This document shows positions 1 to 5,496 of a stretch of 11,073 nt of DNA, one piece after another (the stretch's first letter is position 1; each line of letters begins with the position of its first letter). The DNA lies in the NCBI GenBank assembly GCA_964537965.1, contig CAZIDB010000160.1:1-11073 (forward strand), in the 5' to 3' direction. The notes below the pieces were generated by a model. That model saw only the letters and a list, made by a program, of their open reading frames with translations. It was not told the origin of the DNA and searched no databases. Position numbers and translations under genes: made by a program. The stretch is from SURF-24 sp964537965. Its GTDB lineage: Bacteria > Bacteroidota > Ignavibacteria > Ignavibacteriales > SURF-24.

Positions 1-31
1 ATGGCGTGTATACCAATTTCACCACTTCCGC
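1..31 (-). tRNA. tRNA-Leu, 5' portion only, cut by the window edge
   Basis: Read on the minus strand from position 31 to 1, the sequence has the 5' half of a class II leucine tRNA. It starts with a 7-nt acceptor strand GCGGAAG, then TG at positions 8-9. The D-arm closes GTG with CAC around a loop containing the invariant GG (AAATTGGTATA), and the first bases of the anticodon stem (GCCAT) follow. The GTGAAATTGGTATACACGCC pattern is characteristic of bacterial tRNA-Leu. The anticodon, variable arm and 3' half lie outside the window, so the isoacceptor cannot be named. The short plus-strand reading frame over the same bases (ATG at position 1) is a coincidence of this tRNA. Confidence 0.82.
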
Positions 32-43
32 AATTTTAACGCA

Positions 44-76
44 CAAAAGATAGGTTTTGAACCGCTAAAAATCAAT
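44..76 (-). promoter_or_regulatory. possible promoter of the tRNA-Leu gene
   Basis: On the minus strand, ATTG (76-73) is followed 20 nt later by TATCTTTTG (52-44). This resembles the Bacteroidota-type promoter (-33 TTTG, -7 TAnnTTTG) with one extra T. The implied start point is about 6-8 nt before the tRNA 5' end. The match is imperfect and no transcript evidence is available. Confidence 0.3.
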
Positions 77-88
77 ACTTGTTCTAAC

Positions 89-547
89 TCAATTGGTTCT
101 TTTTTTAAGCAACAATTCTTTTAATTCTTTCTTAAAGTTTCGTTCGAAGATGATGAATTTGGCAATTTGTTTATTATTTAATAAATCTTTCAACGAATGA
201 ACAAATTCCCGCCTGTTCTTTACAATTTCTTCATCAGTGGCCAGGATTTCATCAATCATTACTTTTCCTTTTTGCTCATCTAAATTATCTATACTTTCTC
301 TCAGATTATCTATTTGCTTATTCTTCTTTTCTTCAAGCTGAATATTCTTTTCTATAAAGTCTTTTCGCCGGTTAAAAAATTTAATCATAGCTTCATCATT
401 AAGATCAAGAATCTCAATCAACTTGATTTTTTCAAGTTCCTCAATTTTGTTTTTAACCTTCTGCATATGGTTCATTCTTTTATGCTGCGTTTGAGCAGTT
501 ACCATGACAGTAAGAAGTAATACAAAGACAAATAATTTCGTTTTCAT
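89..547 (-). CDS. small secreted helical protein, likely Spy/CpxP-like partner of the ECF sigma cassette
   Basis: This 152-residue protein has a clear signal peptide (Lys at 2 and 4, hydrophobic core 5-17, probable cleavage after VTA at about residue 18). The mature part is almost wholly charged alpha helix rich in Lys, Glu, Asn and Ile. The stretch LIEILDLNDEAMIKFFNRR (about 43-61) resembles the first helix of the 'sensor of ECF-type sigma factor' / periplasmic heavy-metal sensor proteins of Bacteroidota. A second amphipathic segment follows (about 120-148). No LTxxQ motif typical of Spy is present, so membership of that family is tentative. It is the third gene of a tight unit, starting 8 nt after the anti-sigma stop. 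By context it is likely a periplasmic sensor or effector whose binding state could feed back on the anti-sigma factor. No catalytic residues are visible. Confidence 0.6.
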   Translation of the reverse strand: MKTKLFVFVLLLTVMVTAQTQHKRMNHMQKVKNKIEELEKIKLIEILDLNDEAMIKFFNRRKDFIEKNIQLEEKKNKQIDNLRESIDNLDEQKGKVMIDEILATDEEIVKNRREFVHSLKDLLNNKQIAKFIIFERNFKKELKELLLKKRTN

Positions 548-555
548 AATATTCT

Positions 556-1152
556 CTATAATATTTTTGTTTTTAACATTTCATTATAAATTTCATTAAT
601 CTCTTCATCAGTTAAATTTGAACTCAATTCATCTGTTGAAAAGCTAATGCTCACAGAATTTATTTTCTCTCCCAAATCACTGTTTGATATAATATTTGCA
701 GTAATACTTTCAACTGAGGAGGTATCAATATTATCCTGGCTATATATATCTTCATTCTCTTCCGCTATTTCATTTATTATTGAAGTCGTGTAGCTTTCTG
801 GTAAATCAGTAAGTGCTTTATCAAAGCTGCTGGAATTCCTGCCGGTAAAATAAAGAACAACAGCTATAACAATAATTACCGGTAAAGAATATGTAAGTTT
901 ATAACTCAAAAGTTTTCTAGCTGTTGGTATTGACCTGGATTTAGCTCTAACAACAAGATTTCTGAAATAAACATCATTTATCGTAGTATCAGAAACATCT
1001 TTTAGTTCTTTCAACTTTTCTTTGTAATAAAACAATTGTTCTTTCAGTTCAGGAGAATTCCGAATCTCCTGTTCCAATTCAAGTTGTTTTGCTTCATCTA
1101 AGTTTCCGGAAAGGAACAATAAAATTTTCTCATCAATCTTTTTCATCACCAT
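556..1152 (-). CDS. single-pass membrane anti-sigma factor (non-zinc type)
   Basis: This 198-residue protein has an N-terminal cytoplasmic region of about 80 residues with the pattern ILLFLSGNLDEAKQLELEQEI (10-30), typical of anti-sigma N-termini (short helix, then 'LDE...E.EI..sPEL'). One strong transmembrane helix lies at about 83-103 (LTYSLPVIIVIAVVLYF), and an acidic, Ser/Asn-rich extracytoplasmic tail follows (104-198). The HxxxCxxC zinc motif of ZAS anti-sigma factors is absent. The gene overlaps the 3' end of the upstream sigma-factor gene, the usual translational coupling of a sigma/anti-sigma pair. ATG codons at 1152 and 1146 are both possible starts, giving overlaps of 20 or 14 nt. 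It presumably holds the sigma factor at the inner membrane until an envelope signal releases it. The role is inferred from topology and neighbourhood; the extracytoplasmic domain is not recognisable. Confidence 0.75.
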   Translation of the reverse strand: MVMKKIDEKILLFLSGNLDEAKQLELEQEIRNSPELKEQLFYYKEKLKELKDVSDTTINDVYFRNLVVRAKSRSIPTARKLLSYKLTYSLPVIIVIAVVLYFTGRNSSSFDKALTDLPESYTTSIINEIAEENEDIYSQDNIDTSSVESITANIISNSDLGEKINSVSISFSTDELSSNLTDEEINEIYNEMLKTKIL

Positions 1153-1684
1153 ACATCTCCATAACTTTTTTTAATGCATGAAAATAATTTGCTTTCAATC
1201 CGCCAATACTTTTTCCGGTTATCTTTGCAATTTCTTCATAAGACAACTCTTCAAAATGTCTCAAAGAAAACACTTCTTTCTGTTTGGTTGGAAGTTTAGC
1301 AAGAACTTTATCTAACTTTTTAAGTTTTTCTTTTGCTTCAAGATTAACAAGTATTTCTTCATTGTATTTCAAATCAATATTCTCTTCATCATCAAGGAAA
1401 AAGAACTTTTTAATTTTTTGCTTCTTTATAAAGTTAAGACACCTTGTTGATGTAATTCTGTATATCCAGGTATATAAAGCTGAGTTGAAATTAAATTTTT
1501 TTAACTGGTTATAGATAACTATCAGGACTTCCTGTGTAACTTCATCCGCATCAAGATGATTACCAAGCATTCTTCTTGCATGCCAGTAAATCTTTTTCTG
1601 ATATTTTTGAGCAAGCAGATTAAATGCTTTTTCATCACCAGCTACAAATGCCCGTATATTTACAAAATCCTGGTCTACTTCCAT
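1133..1684 (-). CDS. RNA polymerase sigma factor, ECF subfamily
   Basis: This 183-residue protein has the two-domain plan of ECF (group 4) sigma factors. Region sigma-2 spans about 21-88, with FNLLAQKYQKKIYWHARRML, then DADEVTQEVLIVIY (the -10 recognition and core-binding helices) and LYTWIYRITSTRCLNFIKK. A Lys/Phe/Asp-rich linker (about 89-125) follows. Region sigma-4 (about 127-176) holds the helix-turn-helix LPTKQKEVFSLRHFEELSYEEIA..TGKSIGGLKANYFHALKK, which reads the -35 element. Length and domain spacing are normal. It heads a three-gene unit with its anti-sigma factor and a secreted sensor, a layout common in Bacteroidota and Ignavibacteria envelope-stress loci. Such units usually autoregulate, but I could not define an ECF promoter in the 195 bp upstream. 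Targets are unknown; the divergent Spy-like gene is an obvious candidate. Confidence 0.92.
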   Translation of the reverse strand: MEVDQDFVNIRAFVAGDEKAFNLLAQKYQKKIYWHARRMLGNHLDADEVTQEVLIVIYNQLKKFNFNSALYTWIYRITSTRCLNFIKKQKIKKFFFLDDEENIDLKYNEEILVNLEAKEKLKKLDKVLAKLPTKQKEVFSLRHFEELSYEEIAKITGKSIGGLKANYFHALKKVMEMYGDEKD

Positions 1685-1879
1685 AAATTCAAATTACTTC
1701 ATCATCTTTGACATATAAAAAACGAATTAGGTTTAATTGTCACTCCAATATTAAAAAACTAGGGTATAAAAATCATCTGCCAAAGAATTTGATTTATTTT
1801 TTCGTTGAATTAAACCAGGCTGAAATTACAATTGTCCAAAAGATAGAATTGATAATTTACACTAAACAAGAGGTTAAAA
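1685..1879. promoter_or_regulatory. divergent intergenic control region between the sigma operon and the spy-like gene
   Basis: This AT-rich 195-bp gap must carry promoters for both directions. On the plus strand, TTGACA (1708-1713) with an 18-nt spacer to TTTAAT (1732-1737) fits a housekeeping promoter and would give a long leader of roughly 135 nt before the chaperone. On the minus strand, GTGACA (1744-1739) is a possible -35 with only a weak -10. TGACA and TGTCA form a loose inverted pair around 1709-1743. No convincing shared ECF motif was seen. The chaperone has an AGAGG ribosome-binding site just before its ATG. Confidence 0.35.
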
Positions 1880-2356
1880 ATGAAAAAAATAGTTTTATAT
1901 TTGTTTGTAGCGTTGCTTGCCTTCTCACCTGCAAAAAGTTTTGCTGAACAGGATGATAATTTCAATGACCAGCCAAAATTAAAGCATATAGTTAAAGAAT
2001 TGAACCTGACTGACAAACAGAAAGATGAACTTTCGAAGATCAGAAGCGAGTATCAGAAAAAAATCATTGATCTTAAAGCTGACCAGCAGAAATTAAGAAT
2101 TGACCTGAAAAATGAGATAATAAATATGAATCTTGACGAGTCTAAAATTCTTTCGATCTCTTCCAAAATAAGCGATCTGCAGGCTAAGATTAAAGAATCC
2201 AGAATGAAAATGTGGTTAGAATCTTATAAGCTTTTAGATGATAAACAAAAAGAAATCTGGAAGAACAGTTCACCGTTGTCTGCCGATTTCGGGCATAAGC
2301 TGAAGGGTAACCTGAAGCATTTCAAGGAACACTTCAGGAATAAAATCTGCAGGTAG
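1880..2356 (+). CDS. Spy/CpxP family periplasmic chaperone or metal-sensor protein
   Basis: This 158-residue protein has a signal peptide (MKK start, hydrophobic 4-17, probable cleavage after SFA at residue 22). The mature part is all-helical, with the two hallmark LTxxQ-type motifs of Spy/CpxP proteins: LTDKQ at 43-47 and LDDKQ at 119-123. They are separated by a long amphipathic helical stretch (about 50-115) that would form the curved, substrate-cradling dimer known from Spy. Family members bind unfolded periplasmic proteins or tune envelope-stress signalling; some bind metals. The tail (about 141-158) is basic and has several His residues (GHKLKGNLKHFKEHF), which could bind metal or acidic partners. 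It is transcribed away from an ECF sigma/anti-sigma pair, suggesting it belongs to that regulon. It is monocistronic, with a strong terminator immediately downstream. The start is fixed by the signal peptide and the AGAGG site. Confidence 0.8.
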   Translation: MKKIVLYLFVALLAFSPAKSFAEQDDNFNDQPKLKHIVKELNLTDKQKDELSKIRSEYQKKIIDLKADQQKLRIDLKNEIINMNLDESKILSISSKISDLQAKIKESRMKMWLESYKLLDDKQKEIWKNSSPLSADFGHKLKGNLKHFKEHFRNKICR

Positions 2357-2368
2357 TTACTCATCAAT

Positions 2369-2398
2369 AAAAGGCGGTACTTCCGCCTTTTATTTTTT
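2369..2398 (+). terminator. intrinsic terminator, probably bidirectional
   Basis: A perfect 9-bp stem (AAAAGGCGG at 2369-2377, CCGCCTTTT at 2383-2391) with a 5-nt loop is followed by A and six T residues (2393-2398). It lies 12 bp after the spy-like stop. On the minus strand the same stem ends in a T run built into the stem, so it can also stop the converging dodecin-to-SDR operon that ends at 2433. Confidence 0.9.
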
Positions 2399-2432
2399 AA
2401 AATACTCAAATATCACTTTGCTTAGTAAAGGA

Positions 2433-3146
2433 TTAAAGGTCACCCAGAATCGGTCTTATTGTAATTTCCTCAGTAACAATATTCTTGCTTTGCAAAAAAG
2501 TTGAAACAAGCAAATGAGCAATGTCGTCAGGATTCATCATTCTTGCACCATGCTCTTCCAATACTTTATTTGACCACATTGTTGTACTTGTTGCGCCGGG
2601 TAAAATATTAATTATCCTGATGTTATACTTTCGCACTTCTTCTCTTAATGAATTAGTATAAGCAAGCAAGCCTGCTTTTGACGCAGCATAGGCACTGCTT
2701 TTGGTAAAAACTTTTTCCGCGGCAACCGAAAGAACATTTATTATGGTACCATTTTTTTCTTCTATCATTTTAGGAAGAACTGATTTGATACAATAAATTG
2801 CCCCAAGAAGATTGACCTCAACTATTTCTTTTATCTCCTTAATCTTATTATCTTCGGCAGTCTTAAAAGAAGTAATACCTGCATTATTAATCAGGCAGTC
2901 AATTCTACCGCCCTCCAAAATCTTTTTGGCGGCAGCTTCAACATTTGAGGAAGAAGCAACATTACACGGTTCAACTGTTACGGATAAATTCTCATCCTTC
3001 AGTTCCCTGTTAATAATTTCAAGTACTGAGTGTCTTCTTGAAGAGACAATAACATCACAGCCGATTCTTGCAAATTCTTTGGCTGTGGATTTACCTATCC
3101 CGGAACTTGCACCGGTAACCCAGATTCTGCTTTTAGATTCTTTCAT
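2433..3146 (-). CDS. short-chain dehydrogenase/reductase (SDR), candidate sepiapterin-type reductase
   Basis: This 237-residue classical SDR has a Rossmann fold. The glycine motif TGASSGIG is at 11-18, NNAG at 87-90, the active-site Asn in VNLLG at 112, the catalytic Ser at 140 (NVLS), Tyr153 and Lys157 in YAASK, and PG at 183-184. Arg37-Arg38 after the second strand suggest preference for NADP(H) over NAD(H). The whole catalytic Asn-Ser-Tyr-Lys set is intact. It is the last gene of its operon; its ATG shares one base with the FolE stop codon (TAATG), a sign of translational coupling. SDR substrates cannot be read from sequence. However, directly after PTPS and GTP cyclohydrolase I, reduction of a 6-pyruvoyl-pterin side chain (sepiapterin reductase-like) is the most economical hypothesis. 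A generic 3-hydroxyacid or ketone reductase remains possible. Confidence 0.88.
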   Translation of the reverse strand: MKESKSRIWVTGASSGIGKSTAKEFARIGCDVIVSSRRHSVLEIINRELKDENLSVTVEPCNVASSSNVEAAAKKILEGGRIDCLINNAGITSFKTAEDNKIKEIKEIVEVNLLGAIYCIKSVLPKMIEEKNGTIINVLSVAAEKVFTKSSAYAASKAGLLAYTNSLREEVRKYNIRIINILPGATSTTMWSNKVLEEHGARMMNPDDIAHLLVSTFLQSKNIVTEEITIRPILGDL

Positions 3147-3712
3147 TATAATTTATTTGTGGTAATTAAATTCAGGAACTCACCTCTGGTTCGCGCATCC
3201 TCTTTAAATATTCCGTGCATTGCACTAGCAGTTGCAATTGAATTTTGTTTTTCAACACCGCGCATCATCATACACATATGCCTTGCTTCGGATACAACCC
3301 CAACTCCTTTAGGTTGAAGATACTGATCCAGTGTATCGGCAATTTCCTGTGTCATTCTTTCCTGCACCTGTAATCTACGGGCAAATATGTCAACTATTCT
3401 TGGAATTTTACTTAACCCAACTATTTTTCCGTTTGGTATATATGCAACATGAACCTTCCCATAAAAAGGTAAAATATGATGTTCGCACATACTAAAGAAA
3501 TCAATATCCTTAACAATTACCATCTCATCGTACTTTTCTTCAAAGATTGCACCATTGATTATGGATTTAACATCCTGCTTGTAACCCTTGGTAAGAAATT
3601 CATATGCCTTTGCAACCCTATGCGGAGTTTTGAGCAAACCTTCTCTGTTTGGGTCCTCGCCTATTTCTTCAAGAAGATGCTTTACCTGTGTTTCGATCAA
3701 ATCATGTTTCAA
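3146..3712 (-). CDS. folE: GTP cyclohydrolase I (EC 3.5.4.16)
   Basis: This enzyme converts GTP to 7,8-dihydroneopterin triphosphate, the entry step to folate and biopterin-type cofactors. Residue numbers here count from a longer possible start at 3754. Zinc ligands Cys90, His93 and Cys161 have the same spacing as E. coli Cys110/His113/Cys181, in FFSMCEHHILPF and ARHMCMMMRG; His92 and His159 match catalytic histidines. GEDPNREGLLKTPHRVAKA (32-50) and QERMTQEIA (131-139) are family signatures, and the protein is full length. I chose the TTG at 3712 because AAAGGA sits 7 nt before it and it lies just after the PTPS stop. The alternative TTG at 3754 would overlap PTPS by 38 nt, has no ribosome-binding site, and would add 14 residues not needed by the family. 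The product has about 188 residues. Confidence 0.95.
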   Translation of the reverse strand: MKHDLIETQVKHLLEEIGEDPNREGLLKTPHRVAKAYEFLTKGYKQDVKSIINGAIFEEKYDEMVIVKDIDFFSMCEHHILPFYGKVHVAYIPNGKIVGLSKIPRIVDIFARRLQVQERMTQEIADTLDQYLQPKGVGVVSEARHMCMMMRGVEKQNSIATASAMHGIFKEDARTRGEFLNLITTNKL

Positions 3713-3716
3713 TTTA

Positions 3717-4121
3717 TTATCCTTTATATTCGATATAGTTATTTTCAGTTTCAAAGATTTTTACGGAGAACAATTTTCCATGCGGAATTTTATCTACAAG
3801 CTGCTTCCATACTTCAACAGCAAGATTTTCCGTGGTTGGAATTATACCCTGCATAAATTCAACATCAAAATTTAAGTGATGATGATCTAATTTATCAATT
3901 ATATTTTCTCTTATAATCGATTTTAATTTTTTCAGATCGATAAGATAACCGGTTGCAGGATCAATTTCACCAGCAACAACAACCTCCAAAATATAATTGT
4001 GCCCATGGCCGAATTTGTTGTTGCATTTACCGTATAAAAGAGAATTTTCTTCTTCAGTTAAATTATCCTGATGCAGCCTGTGAGAAGCCGAAAATGTTTC
4101 TCTTCGTGTTGCATAAATCAT
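3717..4121 (-). CDS. 6-pyruvoyl-tetrahydropterin synthase (PTPS, Cx5HGH type; often labelled QueD-like)
   Basis: This 134-residue T-fold enzyme has zinc ligands His14 (FSASHRL), His39 and His41 (GHGH), catalytic Cys33, the Asp79-His80 dyad (LDHHHL) and pterin-anchoring Glu124 in FETENN. The active-site motif is CNNKFGHGHNY, with five residues between Cys and HGH. QueD enzymes of queuosine synthesis have three, and folate-type PTPS-III has Glu in place of Cys. CNN..GHGHNY, GEIDPATG, STTEN-like PTTEN and ETENN closely resemble animal PTPS as I recall it. PTPS converts dihydroneopterin triphosphate to 6-pyruvoyl-tetrahydropterin. The downstream gene supplies its substrate (FolE) and the next could reduce its product (SDR). 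It starts 8 nt after the bcp stop. A queuosine role cannot be fully excluded, but queC and queE are not here. Confidence 0.88.
   Translation of the reverse strand: MIYATRRETFSASHRLHQDNLTEEENSLLYGKCNNKFGHGHNYILEVVVAGEIDPATGYLIDLKKLKSIIRENIIDKLDHHHLNFDVEFMQGIIPTTENLAVEVWKQLVDKIPHGKLFSVKIFETENNYIEYKG
3720..3725 (-). promoter_or_regulatory. ribosome-binding site deciding the folE start
   Basis: AAAGGA on the minus strand overlaps the last codons of PTPS and lies 7 nt upstream of the TTG at 3712. This supports the shorter FolE with a TTG start over the longer one. Confidence 0.6.
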
Positions 4122-4129
4122 TTTCTGTT

Positions 4130-4588
4130 TTATTTCTCCATCTCATTAAGTACTTCTGAAATGTGGTCATCAACCTTAACTTTATTAAATATCTTTTTGA
4201 TTTTTCCTTTTTCATCAATCAGATAAGTTGTTCTTTCAATTCCCATATATTTTTTACCATACATACTTTTCTCTTTCCATACATCATATTTTTGAATTGC
4301 GTCTTTATCAGGATCACTTAATAATCTGAAATTAAGATTATATTTCTCAGTAAAAGATGTATGTGTTTTTTCGCTATCAGCGCTAATTCCAATAACCTCT
4401 GCATTCAGTTTTGAAAATGATTTTAAGTTATCCCGGAAATCGCAGGCTTCTTTAGTACAGCCTGATGTATTATCCTTGGGATAGAAATATAAAACCAACT
4501 TCTTACCCTTAAAATCTTTTAACGATACTTTATTCCCGTCTTTATCATTTAATGTAAAATCAGGAGCTTTATCTCCAACTTTAAGCAT
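4130..4588 (-). CDS. bcp: thioredoxin-dependent thiol peroxidase, Bcp/PrxQ-type peroxiredoxin
   Basis: This 152-residue cytoplasmic peroxiredoxin reduces H2O2 and organic hydroperoxides. The active-site signature PKDNTSGCTKEAC gives Pro37, Thr41 and the peroxidatic Cys44. Cys49, five residues on, is the resolving cysteine of the atypical 2-Cys BCP class. Arg119 (GIERTTYLID) completes the catalytic set. The N-terminal KVGDKAPDFTLNDKDG and the length are typical. A GAGG site lies 5 nt before the ATG. It follows dodecin by 69 nt and precedes PTPS by 8 nt on the same strand. Placement beside reduced-pterin genes and across from an iron-uptake locus fits protection of oxidation-prone cofactors and control of Fenton chemistry, but that link is inferred. 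Confidence 0.95.
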   Translation of the reverse strand: MLKVGDKAPDFTLNDKDGNKVSLKDFKGKKLVLYFYPKDNTSGCTKEACDFRDNLKSFSKLNAEVIGISADSEKTHTSFTEKYNLNFRLLSDPDKDAIQKYDVWKEKSMYGKKYMGIERTTYLIDEKGKIKKIFNKVKVDDHISEVLNEMEK

Positions 4589-4657
4589 GTTAACCTCAAT
4601 ATTCTATTTTTTATTATGAATATGTAAAATCCATTTGGAATAAACCTGCAACAGTTA

Positions 4658-4858
4658 TCAGCTTAGTTTTCTGCCAATCGCTACCGTTACCTGGAATTCA
4701 ATAATATTATTTTCGTTAACTCTACCTCTTTGTTCAAGTACATTAAACCAGCTAACAGGTTTTTCAATATGTGCTTCCAAAACTACACTTTTAATCGCCT
4801 CTGTAACACTTTCGTTTGAAATTCCGACACGCTGTATAATCTCAAATGACTTATTCAT
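4658..4858 (-). CDS. dodecin family flavin-binding protein
   Basis: This 66-residue protein is the full length of dodecins, small beta-alpha-beta-beta proteins that assemble into hollow dodecamers and store or buffer flavins. Signature residues are visible: the helix with TEAIKSVVLEA (20-30), WFNVLEQRGRV (37-47) with the isoalloxazine-stacking Trp37, and FQVTVAIGRKL (55-65) with the flavin-contacting Gln56. It begins the minus-strand operon leading into bcp and the pterin genes, and is divergent from the fur-feoAB genes. The ribosome-binding site is the strongest in the window, suggesting high expression. Ligand preference (FMN, FAD, riboflavin or lumichrome) cannot be read from the sequence. 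Confidence 0.93.
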   Translation of the reverse strand: MNKSFEIIQRVGISNESVTEAIKSVVLEAHIEKPVSWFNVLEQRGRVNENNIIEFQVTVAIGRKLS

Positions 4859-4865
4859 AATATAG

Positions 4866-4874
4866 TCCTCCTTT
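4866..4874 (-). promoter_or_regulatory. strong Shine-Dalgarno for dodecin
   Basis: AAAGGAGGA on the minus strand lies 7 nt before the dodecin ATG and matches the anti-SD almost fully. Most other genes here have weak or A-rich sites, so it stands out. Confidence 0.8.
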
Positions 4875-4970
4875 ATATTTTCTTTTTGTTTGTTATAAAA
4901 ATCCTAAAAATTTCATTAATTCAACAAACTTTTAACTAAAATAATTTCATTTGGGAAGAAATAATATTTA

Positions 4971-4999
4971 TTGACATCTATATCCAAAAAATCTATTTT
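4971..4999 (+). promoter_or_regulatory. likely promoter of fur-feoA-feoB
   Basis: A perfect -35 TTGACA (4971-4976) is followed by a 17-nt spacer and TATTTT (4994-4999) as a partial -10. The predicted start near 5006 would place the ATG at 5001 upstream of the transcript. The divergent dodecin gene starts about 110 bp away. A nonamer AATTTCATT occurs twice just upstream (4909-4917 and 4943-4951). I see no convincing 19-bp Fur box. Confidence 0.45.
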
Positions 5000-5019
5000 T
5001 ATGTGGACTAAATCTAAAT

Positions 5020-5112
5020 AAGAGAAATAACCAGATCGAAATTGCAAAGAAAATATTTTTCGACTACCTGAAACAAAGCTCGACTCACCGGGTTACACCT
5101 GAAAGGATTGAG
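5020..5112 (+). other. N-terminal coding extension of the Fur-family gene without a canonical start
   Basis: The frame of the Fur-family gene stays open upstream of its first GTG back to a stop at 4972-4974. It translates from 5020 to KRNNQIEIAKKIFFDYLKQ, then SSTHRVTPERIEV. This is clearly the first helices of a Fur winged-helix domain (compare the family pattern 'L...G.R.T..R..vl..l'). Between the stop and 5113 there is no in-frame ATG, GTG or TTG; only ATC (5035) and ATT (5041) are possible rare starts. An ATG at 5001 is in another frame and would join if one base were absent from the AAA run at 5016-5018. Either a rare start or an indel is implied. Confidence 0.7.
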
Positions 5113-5496
5113 GTGCTGGAAGCTGCTTTAGTGCAAAAAGGTCACTTTGCCGCTGATGAGCTTTACTTAGAATTAAAAAATAATAAGTCGAATGTTTCCA
5201 GGGCAACGGTTTACAATACTCTTGACCTACTTGAAAAATGTAACCTCCTGTTAAGAAGGAATTTCGGAGGTAAAACCCAGCGGTATGAAAAAATAACTCC
5301 AAACAAAAATCATGACCACCTTGTGTGTTCAAGATGTGGAAGAATTGTTGAATTTAACAGTTCGGGTTTAAATAAACTAATCCGAAAAATAGCAGAAGAA
5401 AACAATTTCGAATTCAGAGATTACTCAATTAATATATTTGTAAAATGTAATGACGAAAAAGAATGTAAAGCACAAGCTGAAAAGCGAAACTCTTGA
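5113..5496 (+). CDS. fur: Fur-family metal-responsive transcriptional regulator (start uncertain)
   Basis: The first canonical start is GTG 5113, giving 127 residues, but homology clearly extends upstream, so the native protein is probably about 25-40 residues longer. Visible from the GTG: GHFAADELY (10-18), the recognition helix SRATVYNTLDLL (29-40), and the dimerisation domain with NHDHLVCSRCGRIVEF (66-81). Cys72 and Cys75 form the first half of the structural zinc site; Cys112 and Cys118 (CNDEKEC) are the second half, spaced by five residues rather than two to four. Tyr104 (RDYSINIF) sits where many Fur proteins have a His. The gene precedes feoA with a 47-bp overlap and then feoB, which points to iron-responsive autoregulation of ferrous iron uptake. 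PerR- or Zur-like behaviour cannot be excluded. Confidence 0.85.
   Translation: MLEAALVQKGHFAADELYLELKNNKSNVSRATVYNTLDLLEKCNLLLRRNFGGKTQRYEKITPNKNHDHLVCSRCGRIVEFNSSGLNKLIRKIAEENNFEFRDYSINIFVKCNDEKECKAQAEKRNS

Noticed and set aside
314..520. Plus-strand reading frame opposite the secreted helical protein
   Set aside because: It is antisense to a gene with a clear signal peptide, is rich in Phe/Leu/Asn from the AT-rich complement, and has no recognisable domain or ribosome-binding site.
1739..1830. ECF-type autoregulatory promoter for the sigma operon
   Set aside because: I could not find a -35/-10 pair with a credible ECF pattern that is also repeated before the spy-like gene.
1708..1947. 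Plus-strand frame running into the spy-like gene in another phase
   Set aside because: It crosses the divergent promoter region and the chaperone start, and its translation has no family resemblance.
3476..3875. Two plus-strand reading frames across folE and PTPS
   Set aside because: They lie fully opposite enzymes with complete catalytic residues and have no domain features; they are shadows.
4875..5000. Possible Fur box between dodecin and fur
   Set aside because: AT-rich stretches such as AATAATATTTATT look suggestive, but none reaches the 7-1-7 inverted repeat expected of a Fur or PerR box.
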